Assembly (NCBI GenBank): GCA_016213785.1
Contig: JACQZQ010000101.1
Coordinates: forward strand, 62,001-126,000
Length of the DNA stretch: 64,000 bases
Reading direction: 5' to 3'
Source: Acidobacteriota bacterium
GTDB taxonomy: Bacteria; Acidobacteriota; Blastocatellia; Chloracidobacteriales; JADJPF01
Shown here: positions 32,266-42,481 of the stretch, one piece after another
Layout: every line of letters starts with the position of its first letter
How positions within the stretch are numbered: position 1 is the stretch's first letter
Program-made: the position numbers and the translations under genes
The notes under the pieces: model-generated
Databases searched by the model: none
Told to the model about the DNA's origin: nothing
What the model saw: the letters and a program-made list of their open reading frames with translations, nothing else

Positions 32266-34917
32266 ATGCAAAAATTGGGAGATATCTTTATTGCCACAGG
32301 TCTTATAAACGAAGAAGATCTGGGAAAAGCATTAAAAGAAAAAGAAAGAAATCCTGCCCTTTCAATTGCTGAAATCTTAATAACGCTTGGGCTAACGACA
32401 GATAAAGCTATAGCTGAAGCCCTATCTACACACCTTAATCTTCCTTTAGTAGAACTTGGGAACCTCAATGTTGAAAATGAAGTCCTAGAAAAATTTACAG
32501 TAAAATTAGCTAATAAATTTATGGTGTTTCCTTTAGAAAAACTTGGTAAAACCATAAAACTTGCAATGGCTAATCCACTAGATTTTGATGCTATCCAGGC
32601 CGTTGAGTTTAAGTTGGCTTGTAATATATCTCCTGTAGTATCAACCTACACAAGCATACGTAGTATTATAGAAAGGTATTATGGTCTAGAAGAAGATATA
32701 GAGGAAATAATCAAAGATGCTCGTTATGACCAAGGCCCAGAACTTATTGAGGAAACACCTGATCCTACTGTTAATATACTTAAGAGAGAAGGACAGTCAT
32801 CCCCAATAGTTAGAATAGTAAATAAAGTTTTACAAAAAGCTGTAAAAATGAATGCTAGCGACATCCACCTTGAGCCACAAGAAACCGATATCCAAGTGCG
32901 TTATAGAATTGATGGCATTATGAATGAAGTAATGCAACTACCTAAGAAAATGCTTAATGGAATGGTTTCACGAATTAAGATTACAGCTTCTTTAGATATT
33001 GCTGAGCGACGACTTCCACAAGATGGTAGTTTCAAGATGTCTTTAGAAGGCCGTGCTTATGAAATTCGTGTTTCTACTCTACCAACAAAATTTGGGGAAA
33101 AAGTAGTAATGCGTTTACTTAATGCATCAAACCCTACAGTTTGGCTTGATGAAGTAGGATTTTTGCCTTCAGCTATAAAAACAGTTTTTCATTTTGCTCA
33201 CTTAAAACAAGGAATTGTCTTAGCAACAGGGCCAACTGGCGCTGGTAAAACTACTACGCTTTACTCTTTTATAAAAGAATTACTTCAACGAAAATTAAAT
33301 ATAATCACATTTGAAGACCCAATAGAATATCAAATCCAAGGTGTTAATCAGGTACAAATAAATCAGAAAAAAGGGTTAACCTTTGCAAGTGGCCTTAGAT
33401 CAGCCCTTCGTCAAGATCCTGATGTAATTATGGTAGGTGAGATAAGGGATGTAGAGACTCTTAAGGTTGCTCTTCAGGCAGCAATGACAGGACATTTAGT
33501 ACTTTCTACTGTTCATACAAATGATGCTACTTCAACAATTTTTAGACTAAAAAATATTGGAGCAGAAAATTTTCAAATCTCTGGTGGACTAGCAGGAGTT
33601 ATAGCACAACGTTTAATTAGAACTATTTGCACTAATTGCAAAGATATTTATAAGCCAAGCGAGCAAATAATAGAAAGAATTGCAGCAAAACTTGGTCAAA
33701 GTGATTTCCCTTATGTTTTTTATAAGGGAAAAGGCTGTGAAAAATGCTCTAGTACTGGTTATCGAGGGCGATTAGGGGTTTATGAAGTTCTTAATATAGA
33801 TAGCACTATGCAAGCTTTAATAGTTGATGATGTTGCTGAGACTCAGCTACGTGAAAAAGCTATAGAAAATGGAATGATTACTATGGCTAGAGATTGTATA
33901 GAAAAACTACGTTATGGACTTACAACAGTCGAAGAATTAGAAAGAGTATTTGTTTTGGAAGCAAAAACTTCTGAAAAATGCCCTAGTTGTCAAAGAAGTC
34001 TTAACCAAAAATTTAGTATTTGTCCTTATTGTAGTTATATACTCTTGTCGGTTTGTTTTAACTGTAACAAGGAAATGGATCCTGAATGGACAATATGCCC
34101 TTACTGCCGTTCCGAAAAGGGTTCTGTAATGCCAATGCAAAAAGCCTTACCCTATGGCGGAACAAAATATCTTACTAACTCACTCTCTCAACAAAGATAT
34201 TTAGGCACAGGAGAACATAAACAGCTTGCGCTTCCTCCATCTGATGAGTTTGAAGAATACAATTCACACATAGAATTTTCATCACCAAACTATAAAAATA
34301 GTTCTCAACAATATGCTAAAAATGCTTTTTCTTCTGATAGCTCATTACCAAATGAGCCTAAAGGATTTCAATCAAACAATTTCACACCAGCAAATCAACA
34401 ATTTAGCCAACAGTTTAACCAACAACCTAACATTACATTACCTAACAATTTACATACCCCATCAGGTAATTTTTCAAATCAACCTCCACTAGATCAAAAC
34501 CCTTCATTTTTTGACCAACCTCAAAAACCTATTGAGGAGAAATTTGAACATAATATTTTAGTTGTAGAAGGTGATGAAATATTACTTATTGGACTAGAAA
34601 CATATCTTAAGAAAGAAAACTTTAATGTTAGAGTTGCTAAAGATGGACTTCAAGCCTTAGAACAAATGTTATCTTTTAGCCCTCAACTTGTTGTGGTTGA
34701 TACTATGACCTTAAGAATGGATGGCTATGAGTTTATTCGCTCGCTTCGACAAGGAACATCTTCATTTCTTCCTATAATTATTCTTTCTACAAAAGATAGT
34801 ATTGAAGATAAAATTTTAGGGTTCACCTTAGGTATTGATGATTATTTAGATAAACCTTTTTCCTCTGAAGAACTAACTTCAAGAATTAGAACTGTTCTTA
34901 GGCGTGTTTATGGGTAG
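32266..34917 (+). CDS. pilB: PilB/GspE-type assembly ATPase fused to zinc ribbons and a C-terminal receiver domain
   Basis: 883 residues. Residues 1-140 are a GspE/MshE N-terminal domain (LGDIFIATGLINEEDLGKAL). The ATPase has Walker A GPTGAGKTT (322-330, K328), Asp-box FEDPIEYQ, Walker B DPDVIMVGEIRD, and HTNDATST; four Cys of the usual ribbon are CTNCKD and CEKCSS. A second double zinc ribbon (CPSCQ, CPYCS, CFNCN, CPYCR; about 570-620) and a Gln/Asn-rich linker follow. The final 120 residues are a response-regulator receiver (NILVVEGDEILL, VVVDTMTLRMDGYEF, phosphate-contact Lys in DKPFSSEEL). PilB powers type IV pilus extension; the fused receiver, uncommon in PilB, suggests control by a histidine kinase. 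It is followed closely by the 34932 gene. Confidence 0.92.
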   Translation: MQKLGDIFIATGLINEEDLGKALKEKERNPALSIAEILITLGLTTDKAIAEALSTHLNLPLVELGNLNVENEVLEKFTVKLANKFMVFPLEKLGKTIKLAMANPLDFDAIQAVEFKLACNISPVVSTYTSIRSIIERYYGLEEDIEEIIKDARYDQGPELIEETPDPTVNILKREGQSSPIVRIVNKVLQKAVKMNASDIHLEPQETDIQVRYRIDGIMNEVMQLPKKMLNGMVSRIKITASLDIAERRLPQDGSFKMSLEGRAYEIRVSTLPTKFGEKVVMRLLNASNPTVWLDEVGFLPSAIKTVFHFAHLKQGIVLATGPTGAGKTTTLYSFIKELLQRKLNIITFEDPIEYQIQGVNQVQINQKKGLTFASGLRSALRQDPDVIMVGEIRDVETLKVALQAAMTGHLVLSTVHTNDATSTIFRLKNIGAENFQISGGLAGVIAQRLIRTICTNCKDIYKPSEQIIERIAAKLGQSDFPYVFYKGKGCEKCSSTGYRGRLGVYEVLNIDSTMQALIVDDVAETQLREKAIENGMITMARDCIEKLRYGLTTVEELERVFVLEAKTSEKCPSCQRSLNQKFSICPYCSYILLSVCFNCNKEMDPEWTICPYCRSEKGSVMPMQKALPYGGTKYLTNSLSQQRYLGTGEHKQLALPPSDEFEEYNSHIEFSSPNYKNSSQQYAKNAFSSDSSLPNEPKGFQSNNFTPANQQFSQQFNQQPNITLPNNLHTPSGNFSNQPPLDQNPSFFDQPQKPIEEKFEHNILVVEGDEILLIGLETYLKKENFNVRVAKDGLQALEQMLSFSPQLVVVDTMTLRMDGYEFIRSLRQGTSSFLPIIILSTKDSIEDKILGFTLGIDDYLDKPFSSEELTSRIRTVLRRVYG

Positions 34918-34931
34918 AAAGGAAACCTGAT

Positions 34932-35573
34932 TTGGAAATTAAACCTGAAATTGCACAAAAAATACAAGAAGTACTCAACTCTTTAGCTAAAAATTCAAGC
35001 ACTCAAGGAGCCGCTATAGTTAAAGAGCGTTTAGGTCTAGAGATTATAGTTCAAAGTTGTAATGTTTATCCTTTCTCTCATAAGGAAATAAAGGCTCAAA
35101 TAGGAACTAATAGTAGTGTAATGACAGCAGGAGTTTTTACTCCTGTAGTAGGAGATTTGCCAGGAGCAGGTTTTTTAATGCTTACCAAAGATAAAGCAAC
35201 TAAACTTATATTATCTTACATAGGTGCTAGAGCAGATCATCCAATTTATCTTCCAGCTTTCACTCCTCAATTAATACTTAAGATATTAACAGAGGCATTA
35301 ACTTTAAGTTTTGCCAAAAGTATATCTAAAGTATTTCAGAAAAAGCCAAACCCTTTAATAGGTGCTCCAGAAACGTTTTTTGATACTTGGGGAAATACTC
35401 TTGATTTAATGTTTTCTCGTCTAAATGATGTAGAGACAGATATTTATTTTATTTTTATACTAGGGTTTGCGTTTTCCATAGACAAAGTTGCTCATCAAGG
35501 TTTTTATTTTTATTTAATCAATAAAAAAACCTTATATGAATTCCTGTTTGCTCAAAGCCAACAGCTATCCTAG
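34932..35573 (+). CDS. Possible CheC/CheX-like protein paired with the PilB-receiver gene
   Basis: 213 residues, function not firmly recognised. The pattern GAGFLMLTKDKATKLILSYI and the following ILTEALTLSFAKSISKV recall CheC/CheX phosphatases (a G-x-L-x-L-x-x-x-x-A strand-helix followed by an E-x-x-N-like helix), but the catalytic Asn pair is not evident. It begins at TTG 34932, 14 bases after the pilB stop, with AAAGGAAA upstream, so it is probably co-translated. A partner that dephosphorylates the PilB receiver is an inference from this pairing. A terminator follows. Confidence 0.4.
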   Translation: MEIKPEIAQKIQEVLNSLAKNSSTQGAAIVKERLGLEIIVQSCNVYPFSHKEIKAQIGTNSSVMTAGVFTPVVGDLPGAGFLMLTKDKATKLILSYIGARADHPIYLPAFTPQLILKILTEALTLSFAKSISKVFQKKPNPLIGAPETFFDTWGNTLDLMFSRLNDVETDIYFIFILGFAFSIDKVAHQGFYFYLINKKTLYEFLFAQSQQLS

Positions 35574-35594
35574 AGCCTTTGAATCTGCCCATTT

Positions 35595-35618
35595 AAAAAT
35601 CCTCTGAAGGATTTTTTT
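35595..35618 (+). terminator. Rho-independent terminator after the pilB operon
   Basis: AAAAATCCT (35595-35603) and AGGATTTTT (35608-35616) form a nine-base stem with a CTGA loop, followed by further T residues. Confidence 0.75.
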
Positions 35619-35712
35619 GAAAATTAAATATTTTTACAAAAATAGCGGTGAAAATGGGGATAGAGCTTGAAAATGAGTTTAATATTAGGGTAAATTATTG
35701 ACTCTTAAATAA

Positions 35713-35796
35713 GCCGGAGTGGTGGAATTGGCAGACGCGCTGGATTCAAAATCCAGTGTCCGCAAGGGCGTGTGGGTTCAAGTCCCACCTTCGGCA
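35713..35796 (+). tRNA. tRNA-Leu (anticodon CAA)
   Basis: An 84-base leucine tRNA. The acceptor stem GCCGGAG pairs with CTTCGGC, discriminator A at 35796. The D arm has GGTGGAATTGGCAGACGC. The anticodon stem CTGGA/TCCAG encloses the loop TTCAAAA with CAA at 35747-35749. A long variable arm (TGTCCGCAAGGGCG) and the T arm GTGGG TTCAAGT CCCAC follow. The 3' CCA is not fully encoded (CCT follows). Confidence 0.96.
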
Positions 35797-35910
35797 CCTC
35801 TTAATATAATCTATTAATTTAGCTAACTACATAGTATTTATTACAACCTCCCTACCAAAAAATTTATTTAGAATTAAAAAATATTAAAATAAAACAATCT
35901 AGTAAACTCT

Positions 35911-36807
35911 ATGTCTACAAAGCTAAAAAACCATATCTTATCTATTCTTTTACCGCTAGCAATACTACTAATTTTTTATTGGGTTATTTTTCTTTTACCA
36001 AATAAATTAAATAATGCTCAAACAAAAGATCTAGCGCTTTCTGCTGAAAAATCTAGAGAAGTCTTAACTTTAAGCCGAAGTTATTTAGCCCAAGAAAAAT
36101 ACTTAGAAGCACTAAAACTAACTGAGCTACTTAATAATGCTTATCCCAATAACCACATATATTTAGACCAGCTAGCTACTATACATAAAAAACTAAAAAA
36201 CTATAAAGAGCAATCCAAAGCACTAGAAAAATATCTTAATGTAGCACCTATACCTACTGAAGCCTGTAGCCAGTTACAAGAAGCCTACAGGCGACAAAAT
36301 AAATTTAAGGAAATGATAGATGTATGCAAACGATGTTTAGAACTTGAGCCAAGAAATGGAGATTTAATTTTCTATCTTGGGCATGCTTATGAATTAGATA
36401 AACAGTTTGATAAAGCTAAAGAATTTTATCAACAAGGTGTAGATTTAGATCCTAATTATTTAGATCAAAGTGTTGGTCTAGCACGTATTTATTTTGCCCA
36501 GAATAATATTAAAGAGGCTGAAAAATTACTAATAAATGTTTTAGAAAAAGATCAAAAATTTGTTGATGCATTACTTTTAATAGGACTAATAGAAAATAAC
36601 AAAAAAAATAATATTAAAGCTAAAGAATACCTAGAAAAAGCTCTATTAATAACCCCCAATTATCTAGATCTTTACCTAGCCTTAGGTGATATTGCTCAAG
36701 AAGAAAAAAATAGTTCACTTGCAATTAAATACTATGACCAAGCACTAAAAATAGACCCAAATAATGAAATTGCTAAAAATAAACGTGCTTTAGTAGGCCA
36801 GCAATAG
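35911..36807 (+). CDS. Membrane-anchored TPR protein
   Basis: 298 residues. An N-terminal membrane helix (ILSILLPLAILLIFYWVIFL) is followed by at least six tetratricopeptide repeats over residues 50-295, for example NGDLIFYLGHAYELDKQFDK and YLDLYLALGDIAQEEKNSSL. It probably faces the periplasm or cytoplasm as a scaffold for a larger envelope assembly. No catalytic motif is present. Nearest on the left is a tRNA; on the right is a convergent PFOR gene. The promoter region is short and AT-rich. Confidence 0.75.
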   Translation: MSTKLKNHILSILLPLAILLIFYWVIFLLPNKLNNAQTKDLALSAEKSREVLTLSRSYLAQEKYLEALKLTELLNNAYPNNHIYLDQLATIHKKLKNYKEQSKALEKYLNVAPIPTEACSQLQEAYRRQNKFKEMIDVCKRCLELEPRNGDLIFYLGHAYELDKQFDKAKEFYQQGVDLDPNYLDQSVGLARIYFAQNNIKEAEKLLINVLEKDQKFVDALLLIGLIENNKKNNIKAKEYLEKALLITPNYLDLYLALGDIAQEEKNSSLAIKYYDQALKIDPNNEIAKNKRALVGQQ

Positions 36808-36844
36808 ATTCTATACTTAATCACTTATCAGAATTTTTTACATT

Positions 36845-39800
36845 TTAGATATTAGTTTTTGCCATTTGTTCATATTTACTCCATTTTTCCATGATTTCCT
36901 TTTGTGCTTTTATCATAAACTGTTCAGCAATATCTGGATTAGTACTAGCTAACATATTGTAGCGGCTTTCATTATAAGCATAGTCCTTAAATGGTAATTT
37001 TGGTGCTTTGCTATCAAGTTGAAAAGGATTTTTGCCTTCGGCTTTCAGTATAGGATTATAGCGATAAAGCGGCCAATAACCCGTATCAACAGCCAATTTT
37101 TGTTGATTTAACCCTTTAGAAATATCTATTCCATGAGCAATACAATGACCATAAGCAATAATTAATGAAGGGCCTTCATACTTTTCAGCCTCTAAAAAGG
37201 CTTTTAGCGTTTGGCTATCACTTGCTCCCATTGCAACTTGTGCAACATAAACATTTCCATAGCCCATAGCCATTAAGCCTAAATCTTTTTTAGCTGTGGC
37301 TTTACCACCAGCAGCAAATTTAGCTACTGCTCCTATTGGAGTAGCCTTAGAAGCCTGTCCACCAGTATTTGAGTAAACTTCTGTATCTAGTACCAGTAAA
37401 TTAACATTTCGCCCGCTAGCTAAAACATGGTCAAGCCCACCAAAACCAATATCATAAGCCCAACCATCTCCACCAATTATCCAAACACTTTTCTTTATTA
37501 ATGCAGGTAGTAGACTTAATAAATCACGAGCAATTAGTTCAGGCCGTTTCTCAAGTAAAATTTTTATTTGGGCAATTCGTTGACGTTGTACTTCAATGCC
37601 TTCATCTAAACTTTGATCTGCATTAAGAATTGCTTCGGCTAGCTCTGTTCCAATAACGTCTTTAAGTTTAATAATTAAAGACTTAGCATAATCTAGCTGT
37701 TTATCCAAAGTTAGGCGCATCCCTAAACCAAACTCTGCATTATCCTCAAATAAAGAATTGCTCCAAGCTGGGCCATAGCCTGCTGGATTTGCTGTCCAAG
37801 GTGTGGTAGGTAAATTTCCACCATAAATACTAGAGCAACCCGTAGCATTAGCAATAATTACATGATCTCCAAAGAGTTGCGAAAGTAGCTTTAGATAGGG
37901 CGTTTCACCACAACCAGCACATGCTCCAGAAAATTCAAATAAAGGTTGAAGCACTTGAATGTTTTTTACTGAATCAAATTTTAGAGTGTTGATACGAGAA
38001 AATTCTGGTAGGTTAACAAAAAAATCCCAGTTTTCTTGCTCAGATGGCACATAATCAGTCATATTAAGCGCTTTATGTTTAGGGTTGTTTTTATCTTTTA
38101 CTGGACAGATTTCTACACATAATTGACAACCTGTACAATCTTGCCCTGATACTTGCAAAGTATATTTTTTATCTGGCAAATCGCGGAAATTTGGATCAGT
38201 AAACTTAAAAGTGCTAGGGGAATTTTCTAGCAATTTAGAGTCATAAATCTTGGCACGAATTGCTGCATGAGGACAAACTAAAACACATTTACCACACTGT
38301 ATACAAAGCTCTTTATCCCAAACAGGAATCTCTTGTGCTAGACTGCGTTTCTCCCATTTACTAGTCCCTACTGGATAAGTTCCATCAATGGGCATTGCAC
38401 TTACTGGTAAAAAATCCCCCTTTCCAGAAATGATTTTAGCTGTAACATCACGAACAAATTTAGGTGCATTCTCAGAAACTACTTCTAACATATCAATATT
38501 ACTATTAATTGTATTAGGAATATCTACTTGATACATATTGGCTAGGGTTTCATCTACTACCTGATAATTTTTTTTAACTACTTCCTCGCCACGATGAGCA
38601 TAGCTTTTTTTAATAGCTTCTTTTATTTTATTAATAGCTTCTTGGTGTGGTAGGACTCCACTAATTGCAAAAAAGCAAGTTTGCATTACACTATTGATTT
38701 TATTAGCCATTCCTGCTTTTTTAGCTACAGAATAGGCATCAATAACATAAAGCTTAAGGTTTTTCTTTATAATTTCTTCTTGAACTATTTTAGGCAAATG
38801 TTCCCAAACTTCATTAGCACCATAAGGGCTGTTAAGAAGTAAAGTTGCACCAAAAGCAGCCGTTTCTAAAACATTATAGCGGGTAAGAAAATTAAATTGA
38901 TGTACAGCAACAAAGCTAGCATTCTTTATAAGATAAGCACTATGAATTGGGCGCTCTGCAAATCTAAGATGTGAAATAGTTCTAGCCCCAGATTTTTTAG
39001 AGTCATAGACAAAGTAGCCTTGTACATTAAATGAGGTTTCTTCACCAATAATTTTAATAGAGTTTTTATTTGCTCCTACAGTACCATCCGAACCTAAACC
39101 CCAAAAAACCGCACGTACAACACCATCTGGTTCAATATCTAGCTTATCATCATAATTTAGACTAGTATAAGTTACATCATCATTAATGCCAATAGTAAAG
39201 TGATTTTTAGGGTTTAGTTTAGCTAATTCTGCAAAAATACTACACACCATACTAGGGGTAAATTCTTTAGAAGATAGGCCATAACGTCCGCCTATAATTT
39301 TAGGAAATTTTTCTATTGTACCGCTAGAAAAAGCCTCACCAATTACTGTTAATACATCTTGATAAAGAGGCTCGCCACTTGCACCTGCTTCTTTAGTACG
39401 GTCAAGTACTGCAATAGCTTTAGTTGTTTTTGGTAATTTTTTTAGGAAATGTTCTGCTGAAAAAGGGCGGAATAATCTTACTTTTATTAGACCTACTTTT
39501 TCACCCTTATTTATTAAGTAATCTATAGTTTCTTGGACAGTCTCACAACCCGATCCCATAAGAATTAAAACTCGCTCTGCATCCTCTAAGCCATAGTAAT
39601 CAAAGAGCTTGTACTGTCGCCCTGTTAGACTAGCAAACCTCTTCATCAAGTTCTCTACAATCTTTGGAGTCGCCAAATAATAAGGGTTTACAGTTTCACG
39701 GGCTTGAAAAAAAACATCTGGATTTTGGGCTGTACCACGAATAACAGGATGATCAGGAGAAAGTGCACGACTGCGATGAGCATAAACTAGTTCATTATTA

Positions 39801-40384
39801 ATCATTTCTTGAATTGTTTGGTCAGAAACTTGAGCTATTTTCATCACCTCGTGAGAAGTGCGAAAACCATCAAAAACATGTAGAAAAGGAATACGGTTCT
39901 CTAGAGTAGCAGATTGAGAAATCAAAGCAAAATCCATTACTTCTTGAACAGAATTAGCAAATAGCATTGCCCAACCAGTAGAACGAGCCGCCATTACATC
40001 GCTATGATCACCAAAAATTGATAATGCCTGTGTTGCTAAAGAGCGGGATGCAATATGAAAGACTGTACTAGTCAATTCTCCAGCAATCTTATACATATTA
40101 GGAATCATTAGTAATAAGCCTTGACTAGAGGTAAATGTAGTAGTTAAGGATCCTGTTTGTAATGCTCCATGCACAGTTGCAGCCGCTCCACCTTCTGATT
40201 GCATTTCTTGCACTAATGGGACTGCGCCCCAAATATTAGTAATACCTTGAGCCGACCATATATCAGCAAATTCTCCCATTGGAGAAGATGGTGTAATTGG
40301 ATAAATAGCAATTATTTCATTAGTCTTATGAGCAATATAAGCTGCTGCTTCATTGGCATCTAGAATTACAAGCTTTTCTTTCAT
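36845..40384 (-). CDS. nifJ: Pyruvate:ferredoxin (flavodoxin) oxidoreductase
   Basis: 1179 residues, the normal length of the single-chain enzyme that converts pyruvate and CoA to acetyl-CoA and CO2 while reducing ferredoxin or flavodoxin. The substrate domain has IYPITPSSPMGEFADIW and the domain III block follows. Two ferredoxin clusters appear in the middle: CIQCGKCVLVCPHAAIR and CTGCQLCVEICPVK. The proximal cluster and thiamine-diphosphate domain have CAGCGETPYLK, NATGCSSIYGGNLP and GDGWAYDIGFGGLDHVL. Start: an in-frame ATG-like extension at 40429 is possible, but AAGGAGAG lies just upstream of the ATG at 40384. It implies low-oxygen metabolism. Confidence 0.96.
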   Translation of the reverse strand: MKEKLVILDANEAAAYIAHKTNEIIAIYPITPSSPMGEFADIWSAQGITNIWGAVPLVQEMQSEGGAAATVHGALQTGSLTTTFTSSQGLLLMIPNMYKIAGELTSTVFHIASRSLATQALSIFGDHSDVMAARSTGWAMLFANSVQEVMDFALISQSATLENRIPFLHVFDGFRTSHEVMKIAQVSDQTIQEMINNELVYAHRSRALSPDHPVIRGTAQNPDVFFQARETVNPYYLATPKIVENLMKRFASLTGRQYKLFDYYGLEDAERVLILMGSGCETVQETIDYLINKGEKVGLIKVRLFRPFSAEHFLKKLPKTTKAIAVLDRTKEAGASGEPLYQDVLTVIGEAFSSGTIEKFPKIIGGRYGLSSKEFTPSMVCSIFAELAKLNPKNHFTIGINDDVTYTSLNYDDKLDIEPDGVVRAVFWGLGSDGTVGANKNSIKIIGEETSFNVQGYFVYDSKKSGARTISHLRFAERPIHSAYLIKNASFVAVHQFNFLTRYNVLETAAFGATLLLNSPYGANEVWEHLPKIVQEEIIKKNLKLYVIDAYSVAKKAGMANKINSVMQTCFFAISGVLPHQEAINKIKEAIKKSYAHRGEEVVKKNYQVVDETLANMYQVDIPNTINSNIDMLEVVSENAPKFVRDVTAKIISGKGDFLPVSAMPIDGTYPVGTSKWEKRSLAQEIPVWDKELCIQCGKCVLVCPHAAIRAKIYDSKLLENSPSTFKFTDPNFRDLPDKKYTLQVSGQDCTGCQLCVEICPVKDKNNPKHKALNMTDYVPSEQENWDFFVNLPEFSRINTLKFDSVKNIQVLQPLFEFSGACAGCGETPYLKLLSQLFGDHVIIANATGCSSIYGGNLPTTPWTANPAGYGPAWSNSLFEDNAEFGLGMRLTLDKQLDYAKSLIIKLKDVIGTELAEAILNADQSLDEGIEVQRQRIAQIKILLEKRPELIARDLLSLLPALIKKSVWIIGGDGWAYDIGFGGLDHVLASGRNVNLLVLDTEVYSNTGGQASKATPIGAVAKFAAGGKATAKKDLGLMAMGYGNVYVAQVAMGASDSQTLKAFLEAEKYEGPSLIIAYGHCIAHGIDISKGLNQQKLAVDTGYWPLYRYNPILKAEGKNPFQLDSKAPKLPFKDYAYNESRYNMLASTNPDIAEQFMIKAQKEIMEKWSKYEQMAKTNI

Positions 40385-40740
40385 CTCACTCTCCTTTTTG
40401 TAAGTAAAGTAGACAAAAAGTTTAATCAAAAAACTTAATCAAAAAATTTTACTAAACTCTATGTTTTTATAATGCAAAAGCCATTCCTTTTTAAAATCTA
40501 GTCTTAATAGCATTTTTCTTTGGTCTTACAGTTCTAAAAATCTCTTTATTGAGCAAAACCCCACTCTTTCTTGTGCATTTTGCCCCATTTAGCCCTTAAA
40601 ACTTTAAGAAATTTCAACGGTATAAATAAGTGATAGAAATAGTCTTGACTGTAATAAAAAGTTAAAATATTTTTATTAAGTTTTTATCACATAATAAAAT
40701 TCTTTAAGATCCTAAGATAGATAGCCTAGGTGTAAAAATC
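40385..40740. other. 356-base divergent intergenic region, no feature recognised
   Basis: AT-rich sequence between the PFOR gene and the GYF_2-like membrane protein gene. It should hold both promoters, but I find no confident -35/-10 pair, RNA gene or repeat. Confidence 0.5.
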
Positions 40741-41508
40741 ATGAGCAATGAAAAAATTAATGAAAATGAATTATGGCAAGTAATGATAGGTGAAGAAATT
40801 TACCAAGCAGATAACGAAACCCTTAAACAATGGATTAATGAGGGAAGACTACTGGCTGATGACAAAATTAAAAAAGGAAACTTAAATTGGATAGAAGCTA
40901 AGCGTGTTCCTACTTTCCGTAATCTTTTTTCATCAGCTTTGCCAAATGCAACAAATGCTATAACTTCGTCAACAAGTCAAAAAGATCTTCAAGACTATGA
41001 AAACCCTAATAATCAACTTTTTTCTTCAGATCCAACCAAGACTAATCAAAACCAACAGCCACTAACTGGATACATAAGCGAAATTAGAGCTAATCAAGAC
41101 TTAAATATGGGTATAGCAGCCGGTATAACATCGGCAGTTATTGGAGCAGTTATTTGGGCGGTTTTTACGGCAATAACAGAATATCAATTTGTTTTAATGG
41201 GTATATTGGCAGGGTTATTTGTTGGTTTTTCGGTTAGAAAATTTGGAAAAGGAATTGACACTTCCTTTGGAGTAGTAGGAGCTATTTGTTCTTTATTTTG
41301 TTGTTTATCTGGAACCATCCTAGCTTCTTGTATAATGGTTGCTTATCAAACGGGATCTTCGCTGCTTAAGATAGTATTTAACCTTAACTTTAATTTGATA
41401 ATGTTGATTCTTAAAGAAGGTTTTGGCCCAATAGATATTCTTATCTATGGGTTTGCCATTTATGAGGGCTATAAAATTTCTTTTAGAAGCGACTATGATG
41501 AAAACTAG
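40741..41508 (+). CDS. GYF_2-like domain membrane protein
   Basis: 255 residues. The first 65 residues (LWQVMIGEEIYQADNETLKQ, then WINEGRLLADDKIKKGNLNW) match the pattern of the GYF_2 (DUF4339) type of domain: an aromatic strand, L-x-x-W-x-x-EGR, and G-x-x-x-W. A Ser/Asn-rich linker follows, then three or four hydrophobic helices (about 120-235). Such proteins are common in Planctomycetota and Acidobacteriota; the domain probably binds proline-rich or other peptides, with the membrane part of unknown role. Confidence 0.6.
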   Translation: MSNEKINENELWQVMIGEEIYQADNETLKQWINEGRLLADDKIKKGNLNWIEAKRVPTFRNLFSSALPNATNAITSSTSQKDLQDYENPNNQLFSSDPTKTNQNQQPLTGYISEIRANQDLNMGIAAGITSAVIGAVIWAVFTAITEYQFVLMGILAGLFVGFSVRKFGKGIDTSFGVVGAICSLFCCLSGTILASCIMVAYQTGSSLLKIVFNLNFNLIMLILKEGFGPIDILIYGFAIYEGYKISFRSDYDEN

Positions 41509-41575
41509 ATAGCTAATCTCAGTCTAATTCAGCCATTCTAATATGCTTAATACAACTTTCCTAGGTTTTATTAGG

Positions 41576-41914
41576 TTACTTTTTATACCGCTGAGTGAAA
41601 ACAGCAGCAACAATTAAGCCCCAAGATGCTGCACTAAAAAGAGATTTAACTACTCCAAAGATAGAAAAATATAAACCAACTTCTGAGTTTGAATCATTAC
41701 GGATTAGAAGTTGGGGTAATACCACGCTAACTACTGAAAAAACAAGCGTTTGCAAAATAAGTGTAATAAATCCAATCATTGCTAGAGTTGCTACTTTTGG
41801 ATAAGCTGTCCAGTTTTTTATAGCTAAAATAATCCCTACTATCCATAAAACTAGCATTGGTAATTGCCCTAGCACATACATTGTGATCATTAAAAACTCA
41901 TTTTGTGAATTCAT
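41576..41914 (-). CDS. Small three-helix membrane protein
   Basis: 112 residues, not recognised. Hydrophobic helices are seen near 10-32, 41-66 and 83-106; the N-terminus and the last residues (TQRYKK) are polar. It converges with the 40741 gene. Possibly a PLDc_N-like or DUF-type small membrane protein; no motif supports a function. Confidence 0.5.
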   Translation of the reverse strand: MNSQNEFLMITMYVLGQLPMLVLWIVGIILAIKNWTAYPKVATLAMIGFITLILQTLVFSVVSVVLPQLLIRNDSNSEVGLYFSIFGVVKSLFSAASWGLIVAAVFTQRYKK

Positions 41915-42481
41915 AACTTACTCCAATCAAAAAGCTTAAAATAAAACTTCAAAACCTTTTTTGTTTACTTTAGCAATAGCTTTACTGATATTTTTCTTTT
42001 TAATAAGCAAGTTGTCAGTATTAAAAGATTATATAGGATAAAAGTTTTTTCCATAAATTTAATTTAAAATAATCTAAAAAAATAATACATCTAAGTTATA
42101 TCCTTATCTAATGAAATGATTTATATACTAAAAATAATTTTTCTTGTCTGTATCTCACAGTAAAACCAGACGTTATTATAATTTTTGTTACGTTACGTTA
42201 CATGCAACTAACTTGTTACTCACTAACTAAAAATGAAAAATAATGATTAGTTTCTTAACTAATTTAGCAAAGAATTTAAGAAAAACTAGATAAAAAAACT
42301 AAAAACATAGTTTTAGCAAAACAAATAAGAGAGCAAAAATAGTATTATTACTATATTACAAAAATTTTAAGCCTTATTTTTAGGAATAGCAATTGCTAGA
42401 AGAGAAAATAGATAAAGCTAAATAAATTAAATTACAACCTAACTTATTCATTAAAAACAAGATAAAGCTGAGTAAAAACAT
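41915..42481. other. 567-base non-coding region before the ECF sigma factor
   Basis: The largest gap in the window. It is AT-rich and holds a short tandem GTTACGTTACGTTAC at 42187-42201, followed by another GTTAC about 13 bases on. No ORF, RNA gene or terminator is recognised. A regulator site or a long leader for the sigma-factor gene is possible. Confidence 0.45.
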
